Part shown: positions 16,933 through 25,755 of the stretch, piece by piece
Position numbering within the stretch: position 1 is the stretch's first letter
Layout: the number at the start of each line of letters is the position of its first letter
DNA from: CBFHWY01 sp965659675
Lineage (GTDB): Bacteria > Bacteroidota > Bacteroidia > Flavobacteriales_G > Salibacteraceae
Assembly: GCA_965659675.1 (NCBI GenBank)
Contig: CBFHWY010000013.1
Coordinates: 1 to 43,311 of the forward strand
DNA length: 43,311 nt
Reading direction: 5' to 3'
Program-made: the position numbers and the translations under genes
The notes under the pieces: model-generated
What the model saw: the letters and a program-made list of their open reading frames with translations, nothing else
Told to the model about the DNA's origin: nothing
Databases searched by the model: none

Positions 16933-19284
16933 CTAGAACGGAAAGCCTATACCGAGGTTTAGGTGAAGAGGAAAATTTGTTCTCACCTGAATTCCAGTTT
17001 TACTTTCGTAGTTGTCTATAATGGCCTTTGTGGCATTTCTGGTTTGAAACAGCCAACGCTCTCCTTCAAGATATGCAGGATCCCTTAAGGCCACCCCAAG
17101 GTCGAGACGAATTAAAAAGAAGTCGAAGTCGAAACGGGTTCCAAATCCACCAGCCACAGCAAGTTCTTTGTAGAATCGATCCAACTGAAAATCACCATTC
17201 TCAAGTTCTGCAGACTCAGTGGTCCACACATTTCCAACATCAATGAATAAGGCACCTTTAATCCATCGGTAAAGTGGAAAACGATATTCTACATTAGCTT
17301 CAAGTTGGAAGTTACCGATATTATCAATGTTCGTTAATGTATCACTCACGCTACCTGGACCAAGTGTCCGAGCATTCCATGCTCTAATACTATTCGAGCC
17401 ACCAGCAAAGAAACTTTTCTCAAATGGCAAGGCGTTTAAATTGCCATAAGGAATACCAACTCCGGCGTACAAACGATAGACGATATCGGACTTCTTACTG
17501 ATGATATTATAGATCCTAAAATCAGCATCGACTTTCATGAATTGAGCAAACCGCACTCCAAACAGCTCGTAACTATCATCTTCACCCGGGTGTATATCAG
17601 TAGTTCCCAGTATCCCACGTAGTGCGTTACCTGCGCTTTCTAAACTGGTCCTGAAATATTTAAAATTCCGACGTCTTCTAACCGTTTGATTACTGAATGT
17701 GTAAACGAATTTGCTCGAAGAGATCAGGTGATCGATATATGAGTTCGCCAAAAGGGCGCTTCTCGATTCATTGATAAGTACACTAAAGCTTGGTTCTTTT
17801 CTAAGCCAAACGTAGTTCAACTCCGTTGGATGCACACGGAAAGCATGAAAATCTCCAACCTTCCATTGATAGTTGAATGATGCCTGCGCAGAATAAACAG
17901 AGTAACCCGGTCTGTTTTGCCACTGATAGGCTCCTGACAATTCGGTCTTTGGTTCCAGATACCTGGGAGTCTTTGTTCTTTTCAGCTGAAAGGGTAGGAG
18001 TAGGCTAGGTGTTGATATTCTTGTTTGAATCCCAGCTTGCTGTGTGTTGAAAAAGCGCGAAACGGTATCTGCGTTTATCCCAAGACTTCGTGGGTTTTGA
18101 TATTCCAAACCACCATTGAGTGCAAGTTCAAATAGCTCAGCACCATTGAATGCATTTCTGTTTTCATAGCTAAGGTTTGCTGAGATCCCTGGTGAGCGAT
18201 TTCGATGCGTGCCTTGCCCCTCAAGTGTAAGGGATCTTTTGTCGGCCGGACTTAGATCAATGAAAGCATTCAGAAGATCTTTTCCTTCTACTTCTTCAAA
18301 GCGAATTCTAATGGAGCGAAAAACCTGTAGAGCTGAGAGTCTTTCATAGGTATATTCTACCCTCGATTTATTGTAGAGATCTCCAGGATTCAGAAAAATT
18401 GATCGCAGCAGGCGACTTGGCTTAACGATGATCTTTTCTGCATTCAGAAAATAGAAATTGCCCACCCTCATGGTGTCGCCGCTCACAAATGGAAACTTGT
18501 AATTGTAGCGGGTGTTGATGAATACTTTATTGACCCTAAACTTTTGGTGCGGTACTTTGATGACACTATCTGCTCCAGCATAGAAGACCCTTTTGCTGGC
18601 ATTGGTGATAACCACCTTTAAGTCAGCTTTCTTATCGGGAAGATTTGTGTCGGCTTCAAAATAGATATACTCTTTGGAGAATTGGAAATAACCTTCGTTG
18701 AGCATTACATTGGTCATTCTCTGTCGCTCTTTTTCAATTATTTCTTCATCGTAGTTGTCTCCCGGGACCAACTTTGTATAGATGACTCCTCGTCTTAATG
18801 TCTGTAGCAGACTGGTATCATTGATCTCAAAGCGAATCTTGTTGAGCTTGTGAGGTTTTCCAGAATTGACCTTATACTCAACGATGGCTTTGTTTTTCCC
18901 TTTAATTCTTGTCACGCTTGAGACTTTTGCATCGAAGTAGCCCTTCTTGTGTAAATAGAGCTCCATCTGTCGCCTGGATCGTTCGGTTTCATTTGAATCA
19001 AGAATGACCACGGGCTCACCGATCTCTTTGAAGAACTGACGCCACTTTTTATCGGGTTTTTTGTCGCCGTATTGATATGCCCAGGCGTGGAAATAGAAAA
19101 GAAAAAGGACTTTGCGATTAGGACGCTGTTTAATGATATCCTCCAACTTCTCAACGCTCAGTTGAGCATTATTGGTGGTAATTTCGTTCTTCTTTAACCA
19201 ATTTCCATTTTTCACATATCGTGAAGGTCGGCATGAAGCCAGAATGGATACGATGATGAGGCAATATAAAAGCTTCCGCTTCAA
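16933..19284 (-). CDS. tamL: TamL: lipoprotein BamA/TamA-family outer-membrane assembly protein
   Basis: TamL is the Bacteroidota counterpart of TamA: with TamB it is thought to help insert proteins or move lipids at the outer membrane. The 783-residue protein has a lipoprotein signal (ILASC, Cys18), about three POTRA-like regions (for example FFKEIGEPVVILDSNETERS; HKLNKIRFEINDTSLL; RVNKVFINTRYNYKF), then an Omp85 barrel ending in NLGIGFPF, with the conserved FFAGGSNSIRAW loop near residue 640. The start is a TTG at 19284: TAG lies in frame a few codons upstream and no ATG precedes the signal peptide. tamB is not in the window. The divergent TrmH-family gene is 51 nt away. Confidence 0.9.
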   Translation of the reverse strand: MKRKLLYCLIIVSILASCRPSRYVKNGNWLKKNEITTNNAQLSVEKLEDIIKQRPNRKVLFLFYFHAWAYQYGDKKPDKKWRQFFKEIGEPVVILDSNETERSRRQMELYLHKKGYFDAKVSSVTRIKGKNKAIVEYKVNSGKPHKLNKIRFEINDTSLLQTLRRGVIYTKLVPGDNYDEEIIEKERQRMTNVMLNEGYFQFSKEYIYFEADTNLPDKKADLKVVITNASKRVFYAGADSVIKVPHQKFRVNKVFINTRYNYKFPFVSGDTMRVGNFYFLNAEKIIVKPSRLLRSIFLNPGDLYNKSRVEYTYERLSALQVFRSIRIRFEEVEGKDLLNAFIDLSPADKRSLTLEGQGTHRNRSPGISANLSYENRNAFNGAELFELALNGGLEYQNPRSLGINADTVSRFFNTQQAGIQTRISTPSLLLPFQLKRTKTPRYLEPKTELSGAYQWQNRPGYSVYSAQASFNYQWKVGDFHAFRVHPTELNYVWLRKEPSFSVLINESRSALLANSYIDHLISSSKFVYTFSNQTVRRRRNFKYFRTSLESAGNALRGILGTTDIHPGEDDSYELFGVRFAQFMKVDADFRIYNIISKKSDIVYRLYAGVGIPYGNLNALPFEKSFFAGGSNSIRAWNARTLGPGSVSDTLTNIDNIGNFQLEANVEYRFPLYRWIKGALFIDVGNVWTTESAELENGDFQLDRFYKELAVAGGFGTRFDFDFFLIRLDLGVALRDPAYLEGERWLFQTRNATKAIIDNYESKTGIQVRTNFPLHLNLGIGFPF

Positions 19285-19291
19285 GATGTGG

Positions 19292-19299
19292 CAAATCTA
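19292..19299 (-). promoter_or_regulatory. -7 box for tamL, 7 nt from its TTG start
   Basis: TAGATTTG matches TAnnTTTG exactly on the minus strand, 7 nt before the TTG at 19284. The box lies 24 nt from the oppositely oriented -7 box of the methyltransferase gene, so the two promoters overlap back to back. Confidence 0.55.
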
Positions 19300-19323
19300 A
19301 TGCAGTATGATCAATTCAGCAGC

Positions 19324-19331
19324 TATATTTG
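19324..19331 (+). promoter_or_regulatory. -7 box for the TrmH-family gene, 4 nt from its GTG start
   Basis: TATATTTG matches TAnnTTTG exactly and ends 4 nt before the GTG at 19336. An in-frame TGA at 19330 overlaps the box, so no earlier start is possible. Confidence 0.55.
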
Positions 19332-19335
19332 AACT

Positions 19336-20061
19336 GTGATCACTAAAGCTCAAATAAGCAAATACGCTTCTCTTTCTCAGAAGAAGTTTCGCAAAAAACA
19401 TAGCCTATTCATTGTTGAGGGCTTTAAGTCGGTTTTCGAACTGCTTCAATCCGAATGGAAAGTGGAAAAGCTGATGTGCCGCACTAATGTAGAGGTAGAT
19501 GTATTCGATAGGCCATGTGAGCAGGTCAGTGTGAAAGAGTTCGAAAGAATATCAAATCATAAGTCGAGTGACGGCTACCTGGCAGTCGCAGAAATGAAAA
19601 CTCATTCTTTACCTGAAGAAGGCGATAACATGTTATTTCTGGATGATATTTCAGATCCAGGTAATTTGGGCACGATCATCCGCACTGCCGATTGGTATGG
19701 GATCAAACACCTATTGTGCACATCGAATTGTGCTGATGTTTACAATCCAAAAACAGTCTCTGCCTCGATGGGCTCCATCTTTCGACTAGCCGTAAACTAT
19801 GTCGATCCCAATATTCTGGAAAACTACGGCCAAAGTCATGAGATCATCGGATCAAGCCTTGAAGGAAATGAAGGCTGGTCGATAGACAAAAACAAAGCTC
19901 AGCTGATCGTGATCGGAAGTGAAAGTCATGGAATGAGTGATGAGGTTCGATCTTATTGCCACAAGCTTGTGAAAATCAAAAGGATCGGAGAAGCGGAATC
20001 ACTCAATGCCGGCATTGCCTGTGGAATTATTTTGGATCGATGTTATGCTCATAATCGGTAG
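19336..20061 (+). CDS. TrmH/SpoU-family RNA 2'-O-methyltransferase
   Basis: This family methylates ribose 2'-OH groups of tRNA or rRNA with SAM through a knotted SPOUT fold. The 241-residue protein shows the N-terminal substrate-binding region (KKFRKKHSLFIVEGFKSV), motif 1 NLGTIIRTADWYGI with its Asn and Arg, motif 2 IVIGSESHGMSDEV, and motif 3 RIGEAESLNAGIACGIIL. These place it in the rRNA-type TrmH group, but the target nucleotide cannot be told. The start is GTG at 19336; no other start fits. surE follows after 21 nt. Confidence 0.92.
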   Translation: MITKAQISKYASLSQKKFRKKHSLFIVEGFKSVFELLQSEWKVEKLMCRTNVEVDVFDRPCEQVSVKEFERISNHKSSDGYLAVAEMKTHSLPEEGDNMLFLDDISDPGNLGTIIRTADWYGIKHLLCTSNCADVYNPKTVSASMGSIFRLAVNYVDPNILENYGQSHEIIGSSLEGNEGWSIDKNKAQLIVIGSESHGMSDEVRSYCHKLVKIKRIGEAESLNAGIACGIILDRCYAHNR

Positions 20062-20066
20062 ATTTG
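20059..20066 (+). promoter_or_regulatory. -7 box for surE
   Basis: TAGATTTG matches TAnnTTTG and overlaps the stop of the methyltransferase gene, 16 nt before the surE ATG at 20083. A TTTG lies 24 nt upstream (20031-20034), slightly beyond the usual spacing. Confidence 0.4.
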
Positions 20067-20082
20067 ACGTTTAATAAAAACT

Positions 20083-20847
20083 ATGGCTAAACCCTTAATT
20101 TTAGTATGTAATGATGACGGTGTGTTCGCCCCCGGAATCTCTGCCCTAATTGAGGTGGCAAAAGAATTAGGTGATGTGGTGGTGGTAGCGCCCGATAGTC
20201 CGCAATCTGGTGCGGGTCATGGCATTACCATCAATTCAACCCTTAGGATCAATAAAATAAAAGTACAGGAAGGTTTCTCGATGTACAGCACCACTGGAAC
20301 TCCCGTGGATTGCATAAAACTTGCTGTCAACGAGATCGTAGATAGAAAACCAGACCTCCTTATCTCCGGAATCAATCATGGAAGCAATGCCTCAATCAAT
20401 GTGATCTACTCTGGAACGATGTCGGCAGCCATCGAAGGGGCCATGGAGGGTATTCCTTCCATCGGTTTTTCGCTGCTTGATCACAGTATTGACGCTGATT
20501 TTCGGACTTCTCAGGAAGTTGCCCGTAAGATAGCTCCTGAGGTTTTGAAGCATGGTCTTCCAAAAGGTGTATGCCTGAATGTAAACATTCCAAAGGTTCA
20601 AAAAGAAGAGATCAGAGGGATCAAGCTTTGTCGACAGGCAAACGGAAATTGGGTAGAAGAGTTTGATGCAAGAAAAGATCCGTCAGGACAGGATTATTAT
20701 TGGATGACAGGGCGTTTCATGAATTTTGACTCTAACATGGATAACGATATTGCATTGCTTGGGCAAGGCTTTGTAACTGTCGTTCCAGTTCAATATGATA
20801 TGACTGCCTATAAGGCGATGGACTATTTATCCAAATTTGATCTATGA
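20083..20847 (+). CDS. surE: 5'/3'-nucleotidase SurE
   Basis: SurE removes phosphate from nucleoside 5'- and 3'-monophosphates, and from short polyphosphate, in a metal-dependent reaction. The 254-residue sequence has the N-terminal metal motif ILVCNDDGVFAPGI (Asp-Asp), the Ser loop SPQSGAGHGITI, TTGTPVDCIKLAV and the Asn motif SGINHGSNAS. Length and motifs are normal for the family. The ATG of the next gene overlaps its stop (ATGA, 20844-20847), forming a surE - small membrane protein - lpxB unit. Confidence 0.95.
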   Translation: MAKPLILVCNDDGVFAPGISALIEVAKELGDVVVVAPDSPQSGAGHGITINSTLRINKIKVQEGFSMYSTTGTPVDCIKLAVNEIVDRKPDLLISGINHGSNASINVIYSGTMSAAIEGAMEGIPSIGFSLLDHSIDADFRTSQEVARKIAPEVLKHGLPKGVCLNVNIPKVQKEEIRGIKLCRQANGNWVEEFDARKDPSGQDYYWMTGRFMNFDSNMDNDIALLGQGFVTVVPVQYDMTAYKAMDYLSKFDL

Positions 20848-21119
20848 GCAATTTACCGGACAAAATTTGGCTCGGGCTGGTCTTTGGTTTACTCTTTCCA
20901 CCATTGATCTTCACTGCTGTTTATTATCCTATTTGGGCTCAGGGCAAATTTTTCACCCTACAGTTCTATGAGAATATGGCTCTTTTCTGCATTGGCGCGA
21001 ATGCTTTGCTGATGTGGATATTGATGAACAAATTCAAATTGGATCAGGTAGGTAAAGGAGTGCTTGTGGTCAATTTGGTTTATTGCGTGGTCTTTGTGCT
21101 TTATTTTTACGCTGATTAA
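20844..21119 (+). CDS. Small membrane protein between surE and lpxB
   Basis: The 91-residue protein has three predicted membrane helices (IWLGLVFGLLFPPLIFTAVYY; MALFCIGANALLMWILM; VLVVNLVYCVVFVLYFYAD). It starts within the surE stop (ATGA) and its stop is 5 nt before the lpxB TTG. I do not recognise a named family. Coupled expression suggests an envelope role, but nothing in the sequence shows a mechanism. Confidence 0.78.
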   Translation: MSNLPDKIWLGLVFGLLFPPLIFTAVYYPIWAQGKFFTLQFYENMALFCIGANALLMWILMNKFKLDQVGKGVLVVNLVYCVVFVLYFYAD

Positions 21120-21124
21120 CTGCT

Positions 21125-22225
21125 TTGAAGTACTACATAATAGCCGGAGAGGCTTCAGGGGATCTACATGGAGCAAATCTGATCGAAGCGATCACAAAAG
21201 GTGATCCCAGCGCCGAGTTCAGGGTGTGGGGTGGTGATAAAATGGAAGCTGCAGGAGCTACTCTGGTCAAACACTACCGCGAACTGGCCTTCATGGGTTT
21301 TGCTGAGGTAATTGCCAACCTTAGAACCATTCTCCGCAACCTTCAATTCTGTAAGGAAGATATTCTGGAATATGCTCCGGATGCCCTTATTCTGATAGAT
21401 TACCCCGGTTTTAATCTGAGAGTTGCACCATTTGCAGATAAACATGGTATCAAATGCTACTATTATATCCTCCCGCAGATTTGGGCATGGAAAAAGAGTA
21501 GGGTTAAGCTACTTGAAAAGCACTTCAGGAGTCTGTATTCAATTTTGCCTTTCGAAGAAGAGTTCTATAAAGATTTTGATGTTGACCTTAATTATGTGGG
21601 GCATCCTTTGCTTGATGAGATTCATAAGTTCCTGAGACCAGAATCAGAACAATCGGACAAGAAAATGATGCTTTTGCTACCTGGTTCGAGGCTTCAAGAA
21701 GTGAGTAGGATCTTGCCAATTATGCTGGAGGCTGCGGCAACCAAAAGGGAATATGAAATTGTCATCGCTAAAGCGTCTTCGCTCGACACATCAGTTTATG
21801 AAGCCTTTCTCGATAAATATCCTGAGGTGGAACTTAGCTCAGTAGGCACCTATAATCTATTGTCGAGAGCTTCGATGGCCCTGGTGACCTCAGGGACAGC
21901 CACACTCGAAACTGCCCTGTTCAAAGTGCCTCAGGTAGTTTGCTACAGAGGCAGTTTTGTTTCATTTCAAATCGCTAAACGCATCGTTGATATTCCATAT
22001 ATCTCTTTGGTCAACCTGATAGCGGATAAAGAGGTGGTAAAAGAACTCATCCAGTCTGATCTCACAAAGTCAGCTCTTCTAGGGGAAATTGAAAAACTGG
22101 AAAACGAAGAGAATAGGGCTAAGATGATTTCGCAATATGAAAAGATCATCGCTGATCTGGGACATAGTGGAGCATCAGAAAAAACTGCCAATCTTCTGTT
22201 GAAAACTCTGCAAGAGTCTGAATAA
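21125..22225 (+). CDS. lpxB: Lipid-A-disaccharide synthase
   Basis: LpxB joins 2,3-diacylglucosamine-1-phosphate (lipid X) to UDP-2,3-diacylglucosamine, making the lipid A disaccharide at the inner membrane. The 366 residues show the N-terminal GEASGDLHGANL motif, the DYPGFNLR segment, the LPQIWAWKKSR block, LLPGSRLQEV, and the nucleotide-binding SGTATLETALFKVPQVVCYRG. These are diagnostic of the family and length is normal. The start is TTG at 21125, because TGA lies in frame at 21113 and the protein begins with the conserved KYYIIAGEASGD. This shows the organism makes lipid A. Confidence 0.95.
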   Translation: MKYYIIAGEASGDLHGANLIEAITKGDPSAEFRVWGGDKMEAAGATLVKHYRELAFMGFAEVIANLRTILRNLQFCKEDILEYAPDALILIDYPGFNLRVAPFADKHGIKCYYYILPQIWAWKKSRVKLLEKHFRSLYSILPFEEEFYKDFDVDLNYVGHPLLDEIHKFLRPESEQSDKKMMLLLPGSRLQEVSRILPIMLEAAATKREYEIVIAKASSLDTSVYEAFLDKYPEVELSSVGTYNLLSRASMALVTSGTATLETALFKVPQVVCYRGSFVSFQIAKRIVDIPYISLVNLIADKEVVKELIQSDLTKSALLGEIEKLENEENRAKMISQYEKIIADLGHSGASEKTANLLLKTLQESE

Positions 22226-22243
22226 GCCAGGCTGATCCAGGGC

Positions 22244-22251
22244 TAATTTTG
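22244..22251 (+). promoter_or_regulatory. -7 box for the SpoIID-like gene, 5 nt from its ATG
   Basis: TAATTTTG matches TAnnTTTG exactly and ends 5 nt before the ATG at 22257. No clear -33 sequence precedes it. Confidence 0.5.
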
Positions 22252-22256
22252 AATCA

Positions 22257-23420
22257 ATGAGATTTTTACTGAGCTTAGTGCTTCTCATCGTGTTTTCCCA
22301 TGGCTCCATGTCGAGGGATGTGATCAATGTGGGACTCTTTTGGCCCAGGCTTCCGCAAGGCAGTATCTTTTCTGTGAACTATGGAAGTTATAACCTTGTG
22401 GCTGACGGAAGGCCTATTGCTAGTCTTGACCAGGGTGATGTTGTTCAGATCAAAGTGGAAGGTGGTCTGGTAAGTCTATCTAAACTAGGTAAGGATCTGG
22501 GTTCCTTTATCAGGGTGAAGTTCGTACGAAGCAAATGGGGTAGCAGCTTCTTTCTTAAGGCTGTGAATCCCTCTCATGCCAAGCGTACTTACGATGATAA
22601 TCTCTTTGTGTCAGCACTGAGTGGAAAACTGAAGTTGATCAATAATGTCTACCTCGAACATTACATTGCGGGTGTGGTGGAGGCCGAGTCAGGGATCAAG
22701 CAGAATTTTGAATACTATAAGGTTCAAGCAATCATTTGCAGAACCTACGCACTTAGTAATTTCAATAAATTCAGTCATTACGGCTTTAATCTATGTGATA
22801 ATGTGGATTGCCAGGTCTACAAGGGAAAAAGCCTGAGAAATCCCGATATAATCAGGGCTGTGAACGCAACGAAGGGATTGGTCATTGTAGATAGTAATAT
22901 CGATCTGATCAATGCTGTATTTCACTCTAATTCTGGAGGTTATACAGTAAACTCTGAGCATGCATGGTCTCAACCCGTCGCTTATCTTAAGGCTGTGCCC
23001 GATACATTCTCCTTAGATCAACCTCATTACGAATGGGAAGTGAGTATTTCAAAAGATAAATGGCTCAACTACCTCCGCGAAAAATGGAATTATCCTGTTG
23101 ATAACGAGATATATAAAGACTATGTGCTTGATTATTGTCCGAGTTCAAGGGACGTGTATCTCACACCACTCGATACCAACATTTTGCTCAAATACATCAG
23201 AAAAGACTGGGGTTTGAGGTCAACCTATTTTAACATAGAAGATATGGGTGATGAACTAAAGATCACAGGCAAGGGCTTTGGTCATGGAGTTGGGCTGTCG
23301 CAAGAGGGCGCCATGAAAATGGCTGATATGGGAATTCCTTTTAATGAGATACTACATTTTTATTATAAAAATATTCATCTCATACATCTTTCGGCATTAG
23401 ATTTCTTCAGATCCGAATAA
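22257..23420 (+). CDS. SpoIID/LytB-domain protein, probably a peptidoglycan lytic transglycosylase-like protein
   Basis: SpoIID cleaves glycan strands stripped of stem peptides during endospore engulfment; homologues occur widely in non-sporulating Bacteroidota, where their role is unclear. The 387-residue protein has a signal peptide (LLSLVLLIVFSHGSMS), the core VEAESGIKQNFEYYKVQAII with the candidate catalytic glutamate, CRTYALSNF, HSNSGGYT, and the C-terminal GKGFGHGVGLSQEGA motif. All family motifs are intact. It is followed after 32 nt by comEC on the same strand. Periplasmic location is inferred from the signal peptide. Confidence 0.9.
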   Translation: MRFLLSLVLLIVFSHGSMSRDVINVGLFWPRLPQGSIFSVNYGSYNLVADGRPIASLDQGDVVQIKVEGGLVSLSKLGKDLGSFIRVKFVRSKWGSSFFLKAVNPSHAKRTYDDNLFVSALSGKLKLINNVYLEHYIAGVVEAESGIKQNFEYYKVQAIICRTYALSNFNKFSHYGFNLCDNVDCQVYKGKSLRNPDIIRAVNATKGLVIVDSNIDLINAVFHSNSGGYTVNSEHAWSQPVAYLKAVPDTFSLDQPHYEWEVSISKDKWLNYLREKWNYPVDNEIYKDYVLDYCPSSRDVYLTPLDTNILLKYIRKDWGLRSTYFNIEDMGDELKITGKGFGHGVGLSQEGAMKMADMGIPFNEILHFYYKNIHLIHLSALDFFRSE

Positions 23421-23452
23421 GACTTTCACGCTAAGCGGAGATAACTTGTATC

Positions 23453-25261
23453 ATGCAAATGATACAGTTACATCCATTTCTAAAATTACTCGCTTCCCTA
23501 ATTGCTGGGATCATTGCTTCCAGGTATTTCAGTATTCTGGAATGGATCAGCCTCAGTATACTTCTCATTATTTCCAGCTTTATGCTAGCTCAGGTATTTC
23601 GCTCTTCGTTCATGGTATCTATACTATACCCCTTGGCTTTTGTGACCTTGGGGTGGACTCTGGGCTCTTCAGGTAGACAAGTACCATCCAATGACCTTCC
23701 TGTAGATAATGATTCACTCTATGTGCTCACCGTTAAACAAGTAAAGAAGAGCAGCACAGGATATCAATTGGAACTCACTTTTAAGGATACCAATTCGCAT
23801 CAAAAGGCCACAGGTGCCATTCTTTACCTAAAGGATAGTATATCTGAACCCTTGCCGGGGGATACTATTTTGTATCGGGGGAAATTTGATCATATCAGCG
23901 GACCAGATTTAGATTACCACTTTGATCGAAAAAAATATTTCGAACAGAAAAATATCTTCTACCAGGGCTTTGCCGGACATGGGGACGTCATGATCATCAG
24001 TTCGCAGAACTTTAGCTTTTCCAGGTTCCGACAAGAGTTTGTAGAGAAGGTCAGAAAGAAGCTCATCTCCCTTGGGTTTCATATGCGTGATTTGGAATAC
24101 CTTATGGCTATTGGACTAGGGGATAAGAGCCAATTTGACAAGAAACTAAAGGAAGCATATCAACATCTTGGATTAAGTCACATTCTCGCTGTATCAGGCC
24201 TTCATGTGGGAATTGTATGGATGATCATTTTTTCAATTATTCAGCGCATTCCAATAGTGAATCGGCTATTCCTTAAATACACCCTCAGCATACTTACTCT
24301 GTGGTTCTATGTTATCTTGAGTGGAGCAGGGCCCAGCGTACTTCGAGCAGGATTAATGCTGAGTCTTTATGCCTTCGGTAAGCTGCTCAATCGTGATTCA
24401 CACAATTTGAATGTCATTTTTGCTGCGGCTTTCCTGCTCCTTTTCTTCGATTCCAACTTGTTGTATGACCTAGGTTTCCAGCTATCCTTTACAGCGGTGA
24501 TAAGTATTTGCTGGCTGATGCCCTATTTCAGCACTTTCTTACGAGGTCAGCATTTCATTTTGAGACGCGTGTCAGAATTATGTTTGGTTTCATTAGTGGC
24601 CACTCTGGCCACAAGTCCGATCACCTTAAGTAAGTTTGGTCTTATATCAAATGTATTCCTCCTCAGTAATCTGATCTTTTTACCAGCAGTAGCTTTTGAA
24701 CTATACTCCTTTATCGCTCTCTTGCTCGTTTCTGGTTCCGAACTTCTCATGTCCTGGCTAGCGAAATGCCTGGGCATCTATTTAGAGTATAAACACCAGC
24801 TGCTCATTTCTTTCGCTAGTATAGAGCATGTATCTAGCAGAATAAAGATTAACGATATGGCATTCATATATATGATATACCTTTTATTTATTCTCCTGGC
24901 TTTAGTATTTATCCGAAAGAGCTATCGTTTGATCAAATACGTGCTCATTGTTCTATTAACAATCAGCCTTTATTCCTGGAAGGGTGAGTCGGGGTATGTT
25001 GTAAGAGTGAGCGAGAGTGGAAAACAGTGGATAGAATACAGAAAAGGGGAGGAGCTTATTGTGATAGCGGATACATCCTCCAAATATAATGAGTATCACA
25101 CTCAGCAACTTTTAAGCAATTGGAGTAAGACTAAGGTTTTAAAACCTGGAGAAACTTATGTAGGTGTAGAAATGGCTTTTGTCCGGGGAACACTCATCTG
25201 TGCAGACTCCTTAGTCTTCACTGATGATAGACTTAGGAAAAGCTACTATTCAGTTCCCTGA
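23453..25261 (+). CDS. comEC: ComEC/Rec2-family DNA-uptake channel lacking the metallo-beta-lactamase domain
   Basis: ComEC carries single-stranded DNA across the inner membrane in natural transformation. The 602-residue protein has two N-terminal helices, an OB-like soluble domain (DUF4131 type, about residues 75-190), and the competence membrane domain with HILAVSGLHVGIVW, LSGAGPSVLRAGLML and LGFQLSFTAVISICW. After the last helices (about 505) only some 95 residues remain, without an HxHxDH motif, so the C-terminal nuclease-like domain of Gram-positive ComEC is absent or vestigial. Start may be ATG 23453 or 23459. Its last 16 bases overlap the end of the convergent secreted-protein gene. 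Confidence 0.9.
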   Translation: MQMIQLHPFLKLLASLIAGIIASRYFSILEWISLSILLIISSFMLAQVFRSSFMVSILYPLAFVTLGWTLGSSGRQVPSNDLPVDNDSLYVLTVKQVKKSSTGYQLELTFKDTNSHQKATGAILYLKDSISEPLPGDTILYRGKFDHISGPDLDYHFDRKKYFEQKNIFYQGFAGHGDVMIISSQNFSFSRFRQEFVEKVRKKLISLGFHMRDLEYLMAIGLGDKSQFDKKLKEAYQHLGLSHILAVSGLHVGIVWMIIFSIIQRIPIVNRLFLKYTLSILTLWFYVILSGAGPSVLRAGLMLSLYAFGKLLNRDSHNLNVIFAAAFLLLFFDSNLLYDLGFQLSFTAVISICWLMPYFSTFLRGQHFILRRVSELCLVSLVATLATSPITLSKFGLISNVFLLSNLIFLPAVAFELYSFIALLLVSGSELLMSWLAKCLGIYLEYKHQLLISFASIEHVSSRIKINDMAFIYMIYLLFILLALVFIRKSYRLIKYVLIVLLTISLYSWKGESGYVVRVSESGKQWIEYRKGEELIVIADTSSKYNEYHTQQLLSNWSKTKVLKPGETYVGVEMAFVRGTLICADSLVFTDDRLRKSYYSVP

Positions 25262-25755
25262 GTACTTTCGCTTTCAAATGAAGCATATTCATCTTCGTAG
25301 CCAGTCATAATAACAACGCAGCCTTTAGCAATACTCTTTGTGTCTTCCGCAATTGAAGCGGGAATCAAAAAGTTTACATAGATAAATGGAAGGACCATTG
25401 CAGGATCTGGCTCAAAAGTGAATTGCTTTTCATCACTACTGAAGGAAGCTATTTTATTTCTCTTCTTGTTGGTGGAGTGAGAATCGTAGATATCTATTTT
25501 GATCTCCTGAGGGAGGTTCTCCGTGTTAAAAACAAAACGGTACTTTGTTTCAAAGTAGAGTGGGAAAGAAACCTCTTTTCTTTGATTATATCGTCTGAAG
25601 AAGATTCTTTGTACTGTCATTCCGGTATAACGGAAGGGTACAAGTTCCTTTTTACACTTAAGCTTAGCAGAAGTGACATCACATGTCTGAGCGTCGGCTT
25701 CAGTAATTAATAAACTGAAAAATGGAAGAAGAAATATAATTAAAAATTTTTTCAT
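25246..25755 (-). CDS. Module copy 3, small secreted protein (partner B3)
   Basis: The 169-residue product has a signal peptide (LLPFFSLLITEADA) and a beta-rich domain. It shares with the two other B proteins the sequence order [LM]VPFRY - hydrophobic strand - YRFVFNTENLP-[EQ]IKI-[DQ][IV][YW]D - EKQFTFEP - strand - KGCVVIMTGYED. No named family is recognised; similar 150-residue Bacteroidota proteins of unknown function have this layout. Translation probably starts at ATG 25755, which overlaps the TGA of the partner lipoprotein by one base (TGATG); a GTG at 25758 is an alternative. The 3' end overlaps comEC by 16 nt. Confidence 0.78.
   Translation of the reverse strand: MKKFLIIFLLPFFSLLITEADAQTCDVTSAKLKCKKELVPFRYTGMTVQRIFFRRYNQRKEVSFPLYFETKYRFVFNTENLPQEIKIDIYDSHSTNKKRNKIASFSSDEKQFTFEPDPAMVLPFIYVNFLIPASIAEDTKSIAKGCVVIMTGYEDEYASFESESTQGTE

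Noticed and set aside
22257..23420. SpoIID-like gene as evidence for sporulation
   Set aside because: SpoIID homologues are widespread in non-sporulating Bacteroidota, and lpxB shows a Gram-negative envelope.
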